Source: Roseovarius halotolerans
Lineage (GTDB): Bacteria > Pseudomonadota > Alphaproteobacteria > Rhodobacterales > Rhodobacteraceae
Assembly (NCBI RefSeq): GCF_900172255.1
Contig: NZ_FWFU01000004.1
Coordinates: 186,001-250,000 of the forward strand
Direction: 5' to 3'
DNA: 64,000 bases
A program made the translations under genes and the position numbers. The number at the start of each line of letters is the position of its first letter. Positions within the stretch are counted from its first letter, which is position 1. The notes under the pieces were generated by a model. It saw only the letters and a list, made by a program, of their open reading frames with translations, did not search any database and was not told the DNA's origin. Shown here piece by piece: positions 34,494 through 42,022 of this stretch.

Positions 34494-35957
34494 ATGACCA
34501 CCAAAGTCATCAAGAACGGCACCGTCTGCACGGCGGACCGCACGTGGAAGGCCGATGTGCTGATCGAAGGCGAGACGATCAGGCAGATCGGCGAGGACCT
34601 GAAGGGCGATGAATATATCGACGCCGAGGGCGCCTATGTGATCCCCGGCGGGATCGATCCGCATACCCATCTGGAAATGCCCTTCATGGGCACCACCGCG
34701 GCCGAGACATTCGAGACCGGCACATGGGCCGCGGCCTGTGGCGGCACCACGATGCTGATCGATTTCTGCCTGCCGGGGGCGGATGGATCGATCAAGAACG
34801 CGATCAACGAATGGCACCGCAAATCCGCGCCCCAGATCTGCAGCGACATCGGCTATCACATGGCGGTCACCGGCTGGAACGAGAAGATCTTCGAAGAGAT
34901 GAAAGACGCCGTCGAGATGGGCGTCAACTCGTTCAAACATTTCATGGCCTACAAGGGCGCACTGATGATCGAGGATGACGAGATGTTCGCCAGCTTCAAG
35001 CGCTGCAAGGAGCTGGGCGCGCTGCCGATGGTTCATGCCGAGAACGGCGACCTGGTGGCCGACATGCAGGCGCAGATGCTGGAGCGCGGGATCACCGGCC
35101 CCGAAGGCCATGCCTATTCGCGCCCTCCCGAATTCGAGGGCGAGGCGGCCAACCGCGCCATCACCATCGCCGATGCCGCCGGCGTGCCGCTTTATATCGT
35201 GCATGTGAGCTGCGAGCAGGCGCATGAGGCGATCCGGCGCGCGCGCCAGAAGGGGATGCGGGTTTACGGCGAGCCCTTGATCCAGTTCCTGACGCTCGAC
35301 GAGAGCGAGTATTTCAACAAGGACTGGGATCACGCCGCACGCCGCGTGATGAGCCCGCCTTTCCGCTCCAAGGATCATCAGGACGGGCTTTGGGCCGGGC
35401 TTCAGGCGGGCAGCCTTCAGGTGGTGGCGACCGATCACGCGGCGTTCAGCACCGAGCAGAAGCGCATGGGCGTCGATGATTTCACCAAGATCCCCAACGG
35501 CTCGAACGGCCTTGAGGAGCGGCTCGCGGTGCTCTGGACGCAAGGGGTCGAAACCGGGCGGCTGACGCCCAATGAATTCGTCGCCGCGACCTCGACCAAT
35601 GTCGCCAAGATCCTGAACATCTATCCCAAGAAGGGCGCCATCGTGGAGGGCGCGGATGCCGATATCGTGGTGTGGGACCCCAAGATCAGCAAGACGATCA
35701 GCGCGGGCAACCACCATTCCATCCTTGATTACAACGTCTTCGAGGGGTTCGAGGTGAGCGCGCAGGCGCGTTACACGATCAGCCGCGGCGAAGTGATCTG
35801 GGCCTGGGGACAGAACAGCCAGCCACAGCCCGGCCGCGGCCGCTTCGTGCCGCGCCCCGCCTTCCCTTCGGCGCATAAGGCGCTGAGCCGCTGGAAGGAG
35901 TTGACCTCGCCCAAGCAGATCCACCGCGATCCGATGAATATTCCGGCAGGAATCTGA
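34494..35957 (+). CDS. hydA: Dihydropyrimidinase
   Basis: Opens the ring of dihydrouracil/dihydrothymine to the N-carbamoyl amino acid, step two of the reductive pathway. The 487-residue TIM-barrel protein has His57 and His59 in GGIDPHTHLEMP and Lys154 in FMAYKGAL, the lysine expected to be carbamylated to bridge two zinc ions. Later motifs VHAENG, VATDHAAF and GADADIVVWDP match the family. The ATG at 34494 follows AGGGAGA; the gene is 97 bp after the carbamoyl hydrolase, with a terminator-like repeat between, so some transcript attenuation between the two is possible. Confidence 0.95.
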   Translation: MTTKVIKNGTVCTADRTWKADVLIEGETIRQIGEDLKGDEYIDAEGAYVIPGGIDPHTHLEMPFMGTTAAETFETGTWAAACGGTTMLIDFCLPGADGSIKNAINEWHRKSAPQICSDIGYHMAVTGWNEKIFEEMKDAVEMGVNSFKHFMAYKGALMIEDDEMFASFKRCKELGALPMVHAENGDLVADMQAQMLERGITGPEGHAYSRPPEFEGEAANRAITIADAAGVPLYIVHVSCEQAHEAIRRARQKGMRVYGEPLIQFLTLDESEYFNKDWDHAARRVMSPPFRSKDHQDGLWAGLQAGSLQVVATDHAAFSTEQKRMGVDDFTKIPNGSNGLEERLAVLWTQGVETGRLTPNEFVAATSTNVAKILNIYPKKGAIVEGADADIVVWDPKISKTISAGNHHSILDYNVFEGFEVSAQARYTISRGEVIWAWGQNSQPQPGRGRFVPRPAFPSAHKALSRWKELTSPKQIHRDPMNIPAGI

Positions 35958-36024
35958 AAAAAATCGCGCCGTGCCCGTATGATAGCGGGCGCGGCCATTG
36001 ACATGAGAAAGCCAGCACGGCGCA

Positions 36025-36840
36025 ATGGCGGCGATGCAAGCGGGGGAACACCGATTGACCAGCGACCGAGTGATCAGCGCCAAGGACCTGTCCCTGACAT
36101 TCCAGACCAATGACGGGCCTGTCCATGCGCTCAAGGATGTGAACCTGGACGTCGAAAAGGGCGATTTCGTCAGTTTCATCGGCCCATCGGGCTGTGGCAA
36201 GACCACCTTCCTGCGCTGCATGGCGGATCTTGAGCATCCCACGGGTGGCAGCATCACCGTCAACGGCGCAAGCGCACAGGAGGCACGCCGGGCGCGCGCC
36301 TATGGCTATGTGTTCCAGGCGGCGGGGCTTTATCCCTGGCGCAGCATCGGCGGCAATATCCGCCTGCCCCTCGAGATCATGGGCTACAGCAAATCCGAAC
36401 AGGACCGGCGGGTGCGCGAGGTGCTGGAACTGGTGGACCTGGCCGGATTCGAGAAGAAATTCCCCTGGCAATTGTCGGGAGGCATGCAGCAGCGCGCCAG
36501 CATCGCCCGCGCGCTGGCCTTCGATGCGGATATCCTGCTGATGGACGAACCCTTCGGCGCTCTCGATGAAATCGTGCGCGATCACCTCAACGAGCAGCTT
36601 CTGAGCCTGTGGGAGAGAACCCACAAGACGATCTGCTTCGTCACCCACTCGATCCCCGAGGCGGTTTATCTGAGCACGAGGATCGTGGTCATGAGCCCGC
36701 GGCCGGGCCGCATTACCGACGTGATCGAAAGCCCCCTGCCACGCGAGCGCCCACTGGAAATCCGCGACACGCCCGAATTCATCGAAATCGCCCATCGCGT
36801 CCGCGACGGGCTGCGCGCGGGGCATGGCGATGAGGTTTGA
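36025..36840 (+). CDS. ABC importer ATPase (NitT/TauT type)
   Basis: A 271-residue cytosolic ATPase energising the importer encoded by the next three genes. Walker A GPSGCGKTT, the Q-loop, the signature LSGGMQQRASIARAL, Walker B ILLMDEPFGALDE and the switch histidine in VTHSIPEA are all present. It belongs to the nitrate/sulfonate/taurine/pyrimidine-precursor branch. It follows hydA by 67 bp and is separated from the first permease by a 200-bp structured gap. Position after the pyrimidine catabolic genes suggests a pyrimidine or related substrate. Confidence 0.9.
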   Translation: MAAMQAGEHRLTSDRVISAKDLSLTFQTNDGPVHALKDVNLDVEKGDFVSFIGPSGCGKTTFLRCMADLEHPTGGSITVNGASAQEARRARAYGYVFQAAGLYPWRSIGGNIRLPLEIMGYSKSEQDRRVREVLELVDLAGFEKKFPWQLSGGMQQRASIARALAFDADILLMDEPFGALDEIVRDHLNEQLLSLWERTHKTICFVTHSIPEAVYLSTRIVVMSPRPGRITDVIESPLPRERPLEIRDTPEFIEIAHRVRDGLRAGHGDEV

Positions 36841-37041
36841 GGCACATCCCGAACACGAAGCCCCCGCCTGTATGACGGGGCGGGGGGCTTTCACCGTTCA
36901 CGGTCATCGGCTCTCCAGCCTGTACCGCGCCATGAGGAAAACACGAAAGCCTTTCATCGTTCTTAAAATACTCACATCCGGCCGCCAGATCCTGGCGCTG
37001 CATTCGAGTATTTTCGGAACAGTGAAGGCAGGGAGGGCATG
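36841..37041 (+). other. Structured intercistronic region in the importer operon
   Basis: No convincing gene. It holds a GC stem-loop (AAGCCCCCGCC, 36858-36868, with GGCGGGGGGCTT, 36879-36890; one bulged G). A compound stem-loop follows: outer arms AAAATACTC (36965-36973) and GAGTATTTT (37006-37014), inner arms CGCCAG/CTGGCG. The first could terminate or stabilise the transcript; the second ends 28 bp before the permease start. A 28-bp stretch at 36901-36928 resembles one at 41713-41740. Confidence 0.55.
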
Positions 37042-37914
37042 ATGCGCAATCTCGTGCCCGTCCTGACCGTTGTCTGCGCCCTCTTCGCGATCTGGTATGC
37101 TGCGGCGGTGTGGCTGAATGCGCCCTGGGCCTATAACAAGGCCGAACGGGCCGGGACCGAGCTGGCATTCACCGAACTGGTGGCCGACACCTGGAGCCAG
37201 GAAAAACCCAAGCTGCCCGCGCCCCACCAGGTCGGCGCCGAAATCTGGAACACGACCGGCGCGATGGTGGCCTCGGGGCGCGGATTTTCCAAGCGCTCGC
37301 TGATCTTTCACAGCTGGGTCACATTCAGCGCCACGGCGCTTGGCTTCCTTCTGGGCACGGGGCTCGGGATCGCGCTGGCCATCGGCATCGTCTATAACCG
37401 CACCATGGACATGAGCGTCATGCCCTGGGTGATCGCCAGCCAGACGATCCCGATCCTGGCCATCGCGCCGATGATCATCGTGGTGCTCAACGCGGTGGGC
37501 ATATCGGGGCTGCTGCCAAAGGCGATGATCTCGATGTATCTGTCGTTCTTCCCGGTCGTCGTGGGCATGGTGAAGGGGCTGCGCAGCCCCGGACCGATGC
37601 AGCTCGACCAGATGCGCACCTGGAACGCGACGCCTGCGCAGACCTTCTGGAAGCTGCGGCTGCCCTCCTCGATGCCTTACCTCTTCACCTCGCTCAAGAT
37701 CGGCATGGCCGCAAGCCTGGTCGGCGCCATCGTGGGCGAATTGCCGACCGGCGCGGTGGCGGGGCTCGGCGCGCGGCTGCTGGCCGGGAGCTATTACGGA
37801 CAGACCGTCCAGATATGGAGCGCCTTGATCATGGCCGCGACGCTGGCGGCCGTCCTGGTCGGGCTGATCGGGGTGATCCAGCGGATCGTTCTCAAGCGGA
37901 TGGGGATGGCGTGA
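37042..37914 (+). CDS. ABC importer permease 1 (NitT/TauT type)
   Basis: A 290-residue inner-membrane permease with about six hydrophobic segments and the cytoplasmic coupling motif LDQMRTWNATPAQTFWKLRLPSSMPYLFTSLK. The preferred start is the second of two adjacent ATGs (37042), which has better spacing from GGGAGGG. Its TGA overlaps the ATG of permease 2 by one base. The mature N-terminus is unusually long and polar (about residues 30-80) before the core, which may be a periplasmic domain. Confidence 0.88.
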   Translation: MRNLVPVLTVVCALFAIWYAAAVWLNAPWAYNKAERAGTELAFTELVADTWSQEKPKLPAPHQVGAEIWNTTGAMVASGRGFSKRSLIFHSWVTFSATALGFLLGTGLGIALAIGIVYNRTMDMSVMPWVIASQTIPILAIAPMIIVVLNAVGISGLLPKAMISMYLSFFPVVVGMVKGLRSPGPMQLDQMRTWNATPAQTFWKLRLPSSMPYLFTSLKIGMAASLVGAIVGELPTGAVAGLGARLLAGSYYGQTVQIWSALIMAATLAAVLVGLIGVIQRIVLKRMGMA

Positions 37915-38759
37915 TGGGCTGGCTGGCAGTTGGATTGGGGGCGTGGATCGGCGGCTGGTGGCTGAATCACGTGCTTTCGCACCGGCCCGCCACGCGGCTG
38001 ACGCGCCTTGCGGTGCCGGTGATCTTCGGGCTGAGCATCGTGGTGATCTGGGAATCGCTGGTGCGCGGGCTCGAGATCTCTCCGGTGCTGCTGCCCCCGC
38101 CCACGCAGATCGCCGCGACCTTCGTCGCCAAGACCCACATCCTGTGGGAGGATTTCGTTCAGACCGTCATCAAGGGCGCGCTGACCGGCTATGTCATGGG
38201 ATGCGGCGGCGCCTTCCTGATCGCGGTGGCGATCGACCGGTTTCCGTTCCTGCAACGGGGGCTCTTGCCGGTGGGCAATTTCGTGGCCGCGCTGCCGATC
38301 ATCGGCATGGCGCCGATCCTGGTCATGTGGTTCGGCTTCGACTGGCAGTCCAAGGCGGCGGTGGTGGTGGTCATGGTGTTCTTTCCGATGCTGGTGAACA
38401 CCGTGCAGGGCCTTCAGGATACCGACGCGATGCAGCGCGACCTCATGCGCACCTATGGCGCGGGCTACTGGACCACGCTGCTCAAGCTGCGGCTGCCGGC
38501 GGCGATGCCGTTCATCTTCAACGGGCTCAAGATCGCCTCGACACTGGCCCTGATCGGGGCGATCGTGGCAGAGTTCTTCGGCTCGCCCATCAAGGGCATG
38601 GGGTTTCGCATCTCCACATCGGTGGGGCAGCTCGCGCTCGACCTGGTCTGGGCCGAGATCGTCGTCGCCGCGATCGCGGGATCGGCCTTCTACGGCGGGG
38701 TTGCCCTGCTGGAGAAAGCGGTGACATTCTGGCACCCGTCGCAACGGGGTCGGGCATGA
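37914..38759 (+). CDS. ABC importer permease 2 (NitT/TauT type)
   Basis: A 281-residue permease homologous to its neighbour, coupling motif MQRDLMRTYGAGYWTTLLKLRLPAAMPFIFNGLK. The start shares one base with the preceding stop (TGATG). Two different permeases suggest a heterodimeric channel. The binding-protein gene follows after 40 bp. Confidence 0.9.
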   Translation: MGWLAVGLGAWIGGWWLNHVLSHRPATRLTRLAVPVIFGLSIVVIWESLVRGLEISPVLLPPPTQIAATFVAKTHILWEDFVQTVIKGALTGYVMGCGGAFLIAVAIDRFPFLQRGLLPVGNFVAALPIIGMAPILVMWFGFDWQSKAAVVVVMVFFPMLVNTVQGLQDTDAMQRDLMRTYGAGYWTTLLKLRLPAAMPFIFNGLKIASTLALIGAIVAEFFGSPIKGMGFRISTSVGQLALDLVWAEIVVAAIAGSAFYGGVALLEKAVTFWHPSQRGRA

Positions 38760-38799
38760 GAAGAACCACAAGAACCAAACACAACACGGGAGAAATGAC

Positions 38800-39792
38800 A
38801 TGAAGACATTCGCAACGACGATGGGCCTTGCCGTGGCGGGGCTCTGTGCGGGGATGGCGCAGGCCGCCGACGACCTGACGCTGCAGCTGAAATGGGTCAC
38901 GCAGGCGCAGTTCGCCGGTTACTACGTCGCCCAGGACAAGGGGTTCTACGACGAGGAAGACCTGAACGTCACGATCAAGCCGGGCGGCCCCGACATCGCC
39001 CCGACACAGGTGATCGCCGGTGGCGGCGCGGATGTGACCGTGGAATGGATGCCCGCGGCGCTTTCGGCGCGCGAAAAGGGCCTGCCGCTGGTCAATATCG
39101 CCCAGCCCTTCAAGAGCTCTGGCATGATGCTGACCTGTCTCAAGAGCACCGGCGTGACCGGCCCCGAGGATTTCCCCGGCCGCACCCTTGGTGTCTGGTT
39201 CTTTGGCAATGAATTTCCCTTCCTCAGCTGGATGAGCCAGCTTGGCATTCCCACGAACGGCGGCGATGACGGGGTGACCGTCCTGAAGCAGGGGTTCAAT
39301 GTCGACCCGCTTCTGCAGGGCCAGGCCGACTGCATCTCGACCATGACCTATAACGAATACTGGCAGGTGATCGACGCGGGCATCACGCCCGAGGAACTGA
39401 TCACCTTCAAATACGAGGATCAGGGCGTCGCGACGCTGGAAGACGGGCTCTACGTGCTCGAAGACAAGCTGGACGACCCCGCCGAGGTGGACAAGCTGGC
39501 GCGCTTCGTGCGGGCCTCGATGAAAGGCTGGAAATGGGCCGAGGAGAACCCCGAAGAGGCAGCGATGATCGTGCTCGACAATGACGCGACCGGCGCACAG
39601 ACCGAAAAGCACCAGGTCCGCATGATGACCGAAATCGCCAAGCTGACCGCGGGCTCCAACGGCGCGCTCGACCCGGCCGATTTCGAACGTACGGTCGAAT
39701 CGCTCCTGTCGGGAGGCGAAAGCCCGGTGATCACCAAGCATCCCGGCGACGGGGCCTGGACCCATGAGATTTCCGACGCGGCCCTGAACTGA
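38800..39792 (+). CDS. NMT1/THI5-like periplasmic substrate-binding protein
   Basis: A 330-residue exported protein with a signal peptide (about 1-22). The mature part opens LQLKWVTQAQFAGYYVAQDKGFYDEEDLNV, the pattern of THI5/NMT1 proteins that bind pyrimidine precursors of thiamine and related rings. Further motifs are GPDIAPTQVIAGGGADV and STMTYNEYW. It is last in the importer operon, with a terminator at 39830. With preTA, hydA and the hydrolase nearby, a free pyrimidine or hydropyrimidine is the likely ligand; this is inference. Confidence 0.88.
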   Translation: MKTFATTMGLAVAGLCAGMAQAADDLTLQLKWVTQAQFAGYYVAQDKGFYDEEDLNVTIKPGGPDIAPTQVIAGGGADVTVEWMPAALSAREKGLPLVNIAQPFKSSGMMLTCLKSTGVTGPEDFPGRTLGVWFFGNEFPFLSWMSQLGIPTNGGDDGVTVLKQGFNVDPLLQGQADCISTMTYNEYWQVIDAGITPEELITFKYEDQGVATLEDGLYVLEDKLDDPAEVDKLARFVRASMKGWKWAEENPEEAAMIVLDNDATGAQTEKHQVRMMTEIAKLTAGSNGALDPADFERTVESLLSGGESPVITKHPGDGAWTHEISDAALN

Positions 39793-39829
39793 CCGGCGAC
39801 CGGGCCGGCAACTGAGCGGTCCCATCGGG

Positions 39830-39868
39830 CGGGGCGCGTGCCACATGCATGCGCCCCGTTTCGCGTTT
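39830..39868 (+). terminator. Rho-independent terminator of the importer operon
   Basis: CGGGGCGCGTGC (39830-39841) pairs with GCATGCGCCCCG (39847-39858) with one G-U, followed by TTTCGCGTTT. It lies 38 bp after the binding-protein stop codon. The rest of the 296-bp gap up to 40088 shows no gene; its AT-rich 3' part (about 39950-40060) is the probable promoter of the carboxypeptidase gene. Confidence 0.75.
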
Positions 39869-40088
39869 GAGCGGGCATGCCTTTGGGCGTGCACCCGCTG
39901 CCTCATTTCCGCCACAATGGCCCATGTAGCGGTTAGCCGCAGATCAACCGCGAGATGTTGAAGAATGAAGTAAAACCCTTTGTAAAATGGACACTTTCCT
40001 AGAATTGGCCTCTGTGCTAGACTTAACCTCATAAGTAATGAAGCCAGTCGGATAACCGGCGGCGCGAGAGGCAGAAAAGAGTAGTTCC

Positions 40089-41579
40089 ATGAAGGCTTGG
40101 AGCAAGCAGCAGATCCGCTGGGGTCTGATGGCATTCGCGACATTCTGGATGCTGGTCGTTGTCCCGCTGAGCGCGGCCGCAGCCCCCTATGCAGCGATGG
40201 TGATGGATGCACGATCCGGCGAGGTGGTTCACGCCCGCAACGCCGATACCCGCCTGCACCCCGCCTCGCTGACCAAGATGATGACGCTCTATATTGTGTT
40301 CGAGGCCGTCGAGAACGGCGAGATCGACCTCGACACGATGGTGACGATATCGCAGCACGCCGCCAGCGAACCGCCCAGCAAGCTCGGGTTGCGCGCCGGT
40401 CAGAAGATCCAGCTGCGCTATCTCATCCGCGCGGCGGCGGTGAAATCCGCCAATGACGCCGCAACCGCCCTTGGCGAAGCGATCGAGGGTTCCGAGGCGA
40501 GCTTTGCGCGCCGCATGAACCGCACCGCCAAGGCAATGGGCATGACGCGCACCACCTTCAAGAACGCCCACGGGCTGACCGAAAGCGGCCACCTGTCGAC
40601 GGCGCGGGACATGACCATCCTGGGGCGGCACGTGTTCTACGACTATCCCGACTATTACAACCTGTTCTCGCGCATCACCGCCGATGCCGGCGGGCGCACG
40701 GTCTATCACACCAACCGCAAGCTGCTGCGCAGCTACCGCGGCGCCGATGGCATCAAGACGGGCTATACCCGCGCCGCCGGCTTCAACCTTGTCGCGAGCG
40801 CCGAGCGCGGCGGCAAGCGGGTCATCGCCACGGTGTTCGGCGGCCAGTCGACGGCCTCCCGCAACGCGAAGGTGGCCGAATTGCTGGACCTCGGCTTCAA
40901 CCGCACCCCGACCCGCGTGGCCCTGCACCGCCCCCAACCCCCGGCCTATATGGGCAAGGTCTCCAACGGCGCGCCCGGCGCTTACGGCAAGACCGTGCGC
41001 CTCGCAACCGCCGCCGCCGTGAAACGCAGCCTGCGCCCGCAGGCACGCCGCCTGGCCGAAGAGGCCCCGGTTCTGCTGGCAGCGAAGGACGACATCGAAC
41101 AGGCGGTGCTGGCCGCACAACAGGCCAGCCCGGCGGTCAGCCCCGTTGCAAAACCTGCTGTCGAAGCCGCCGCGCGGAACGACTCGCAGCTCGCCCAGGG
41201 CGCAGCGGCGGCGACCCCGCGCCTGCCCCGCGTCAATCCCGAGCCGCGCCCCGCCGATCTGGTGCTGGCCAGCGCGCAGGAACCGGCCAGCGATCCCATC
41301 CAGGAGGTCGTGACCCGCGTCTCCACATCGGGCGGGCGCAACTGGGGGATCAATGTCGGGCGCTATCCCAGCGAATACCAGGCCCGCAAGATCCTCTTGC
41401 AGACCGCTCTCAACGAGATCACCACGCTTGACGGATCGCTGCGCAAGGTGGTCAAGCGCCCCACCGGCTTTGACGCAAATTTCATGGGCATGAGCCGCGA
41501 GACCGCGGATCTGGCCTGTCGGCGGCTGCAGGCCAAGAAGGTCACCTGTTTCATGATCGAGCCAGGCGGCGGCGCCTGA
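40089..41579 (+). CDS. D-alanyl-D-alanine carboxypeptidase with probable C-terminal SPOR domain
   Basis: A 496-residue serine peptidase of the S11/DacA type that trims the terminal D-Ala of peptidoglycan stem peptides. Motifs are SLTK (60-63), SAND (120-123) and KTG (224-226). An N-terminal hydrophobic segment (about 12-32) is a signal or anchor. After a Pro/Ala-rich linker (about 320-410), the C-terminal 75 residues (NWGINVGRYPSEYQARKILLQ...) fit a SPOR domain that targets denuded glycan at the division septum. A terminator-like repeat starts 16 bp after its stop. Confidence 0.93.
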   Translation: MKAWSKQQIRWGLMAFATFWMLVVVPLSAAAAPYAAMVMDARSGEVVHARNADTRLHPASLTKMMTLYIVFEAVENGEIDLDTMVTISQHAASEPPSKLGLRAGQKIQLRYLIRAAAVKSANDAATALGEAIEGSEASFARRMNRTAKAMGMTRTTFKNAHGLTESGHLSTARDMTILGRHVFYDYPDYYNLFSRITADAGGRTVYHTNRKLLRSYRGADGIKTGYTRAAGFNLVASAERGGKRVIATVFGGQSTASRNAKVAELLDLGFNRTPTRVALHRPQPPAYMGKVSNGAPGAYGKTVRLATAAAVKRSLRPQARRLAEEAPVLLAAKDDIEQAVLAAQQASPAVSPVAKPAVEAAARNDSQLAQGAAAATPRLPRVNPEPRPADLVLASAQEPASDPIQEVVTRVSTSGGRNWGINVGRYPSEYQARKILLQTALNEITTLDGSLRKVVKRPTGFDANFMGMSRETADLACRRLQAKKVTCFMIEPGGGA

Positions 41580-41595
41580 CGCCACGCGGAAGCAC

Positions 41596-41654
41596 GGGGG
41601 CGCTGCCCCCGTCGCCGCAAGCGGCGACTCCCCCGGGATATTTCTGAACAGAAG
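41596..41654 (+). repeat. Terminator-like dispersed repeat, copy B
   Basis: 58 of 59 positions match copy A (34396-34454). It lies 16 bp after the carboxypeptidase stop codon, in that gene's direction, and faces copy D across about 120 bp. Confidence 0.85.
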
Positions 41655-41775
41655 ACGGGGCGGGATTGGACCAGCCCGCCCCTGACCGGCGTGCCGGCCT
41701 TCTCCTGTTGCGGTCATCGGCGTCCCCGCCTGTACCGCCCGGTCATGATGGCGGCAAAAGGTTCAGGAACCGTTA

Positions 41776-41840
41776 CTTCTTCTGTTTGAAAATATCCTGG
41801 GGGTGAGGCCGAAGGCCGAGGGGGCAAGGCCCCCTGCCCC
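41776..41840 (-). repeat. Terminator-like dispersed repeat, variant copy D
   Basis: On the minus strand: GGGGGCC-TTG-CCCCC and GGCC-TTC-GGCC palindromes, then CCCCCAGGATATTTT and AACAGAAGAAG. The tail matches copy A at about 24 of 28 positions while the palindromic head differs. It lies 20 bp after the ccoS stop, in the ccoS direction. Confidence 0.75.
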
Positions 41841-41859
41841 GCCTGCGGCTGGCGCAGCT

Positions 41860-42018
41860 TCAGGGTTTGGGGTGGTCGTCGTATTCGTCGCTCAGGATGC
41901 GGCGTGAATCGCCCTCGGGATCATCATACTGGTTGCTTCTGACCGTGTAGACGAAGAACGCCAGCCCAAGTCCCCCCATGAACAGGGAAATCGGAATCAG
42001 ATAGGCAAGGATGGTCAT
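41860..42018 (-). CDS. ccoS: cbb3 oxidase maturation protein CcoS
   Basis: A 52-residue protein: one membrane helix (about 3-26, starting MTILAYLIPISLFMGGLGLA) followed by the CcoS pattern NQYDDPEGDSRRILSDEYDD. CcoS is needed for cofactor insertion, particularly heme b and CuB, into the cbb3 oxidase subunit CcoN. The ATG at 42018 is 4 bp after the ccoI stop, completing ccoGHIS. A terminator-like repeat follows. Confidence 0.93.
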   Translation of the reverse strand: MTILAYLIPISLFMGGLGLAFFVYTVRSNQYDDPEGDSRRILSDEYDDHPKP

Positions 42019-42022
42019 GAAG

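Noticed and set aside
34320..36263. Long minus-strand open frame opposite hydA
   Set aside because: No signature, and it crosses the repeat and two real gene boundaries.
36932..37042. Small open frame of about 36 codons before permease 1
   Set aside because: It lies within the stem-loop structure, has no ribosome site and no recognisable protein features.
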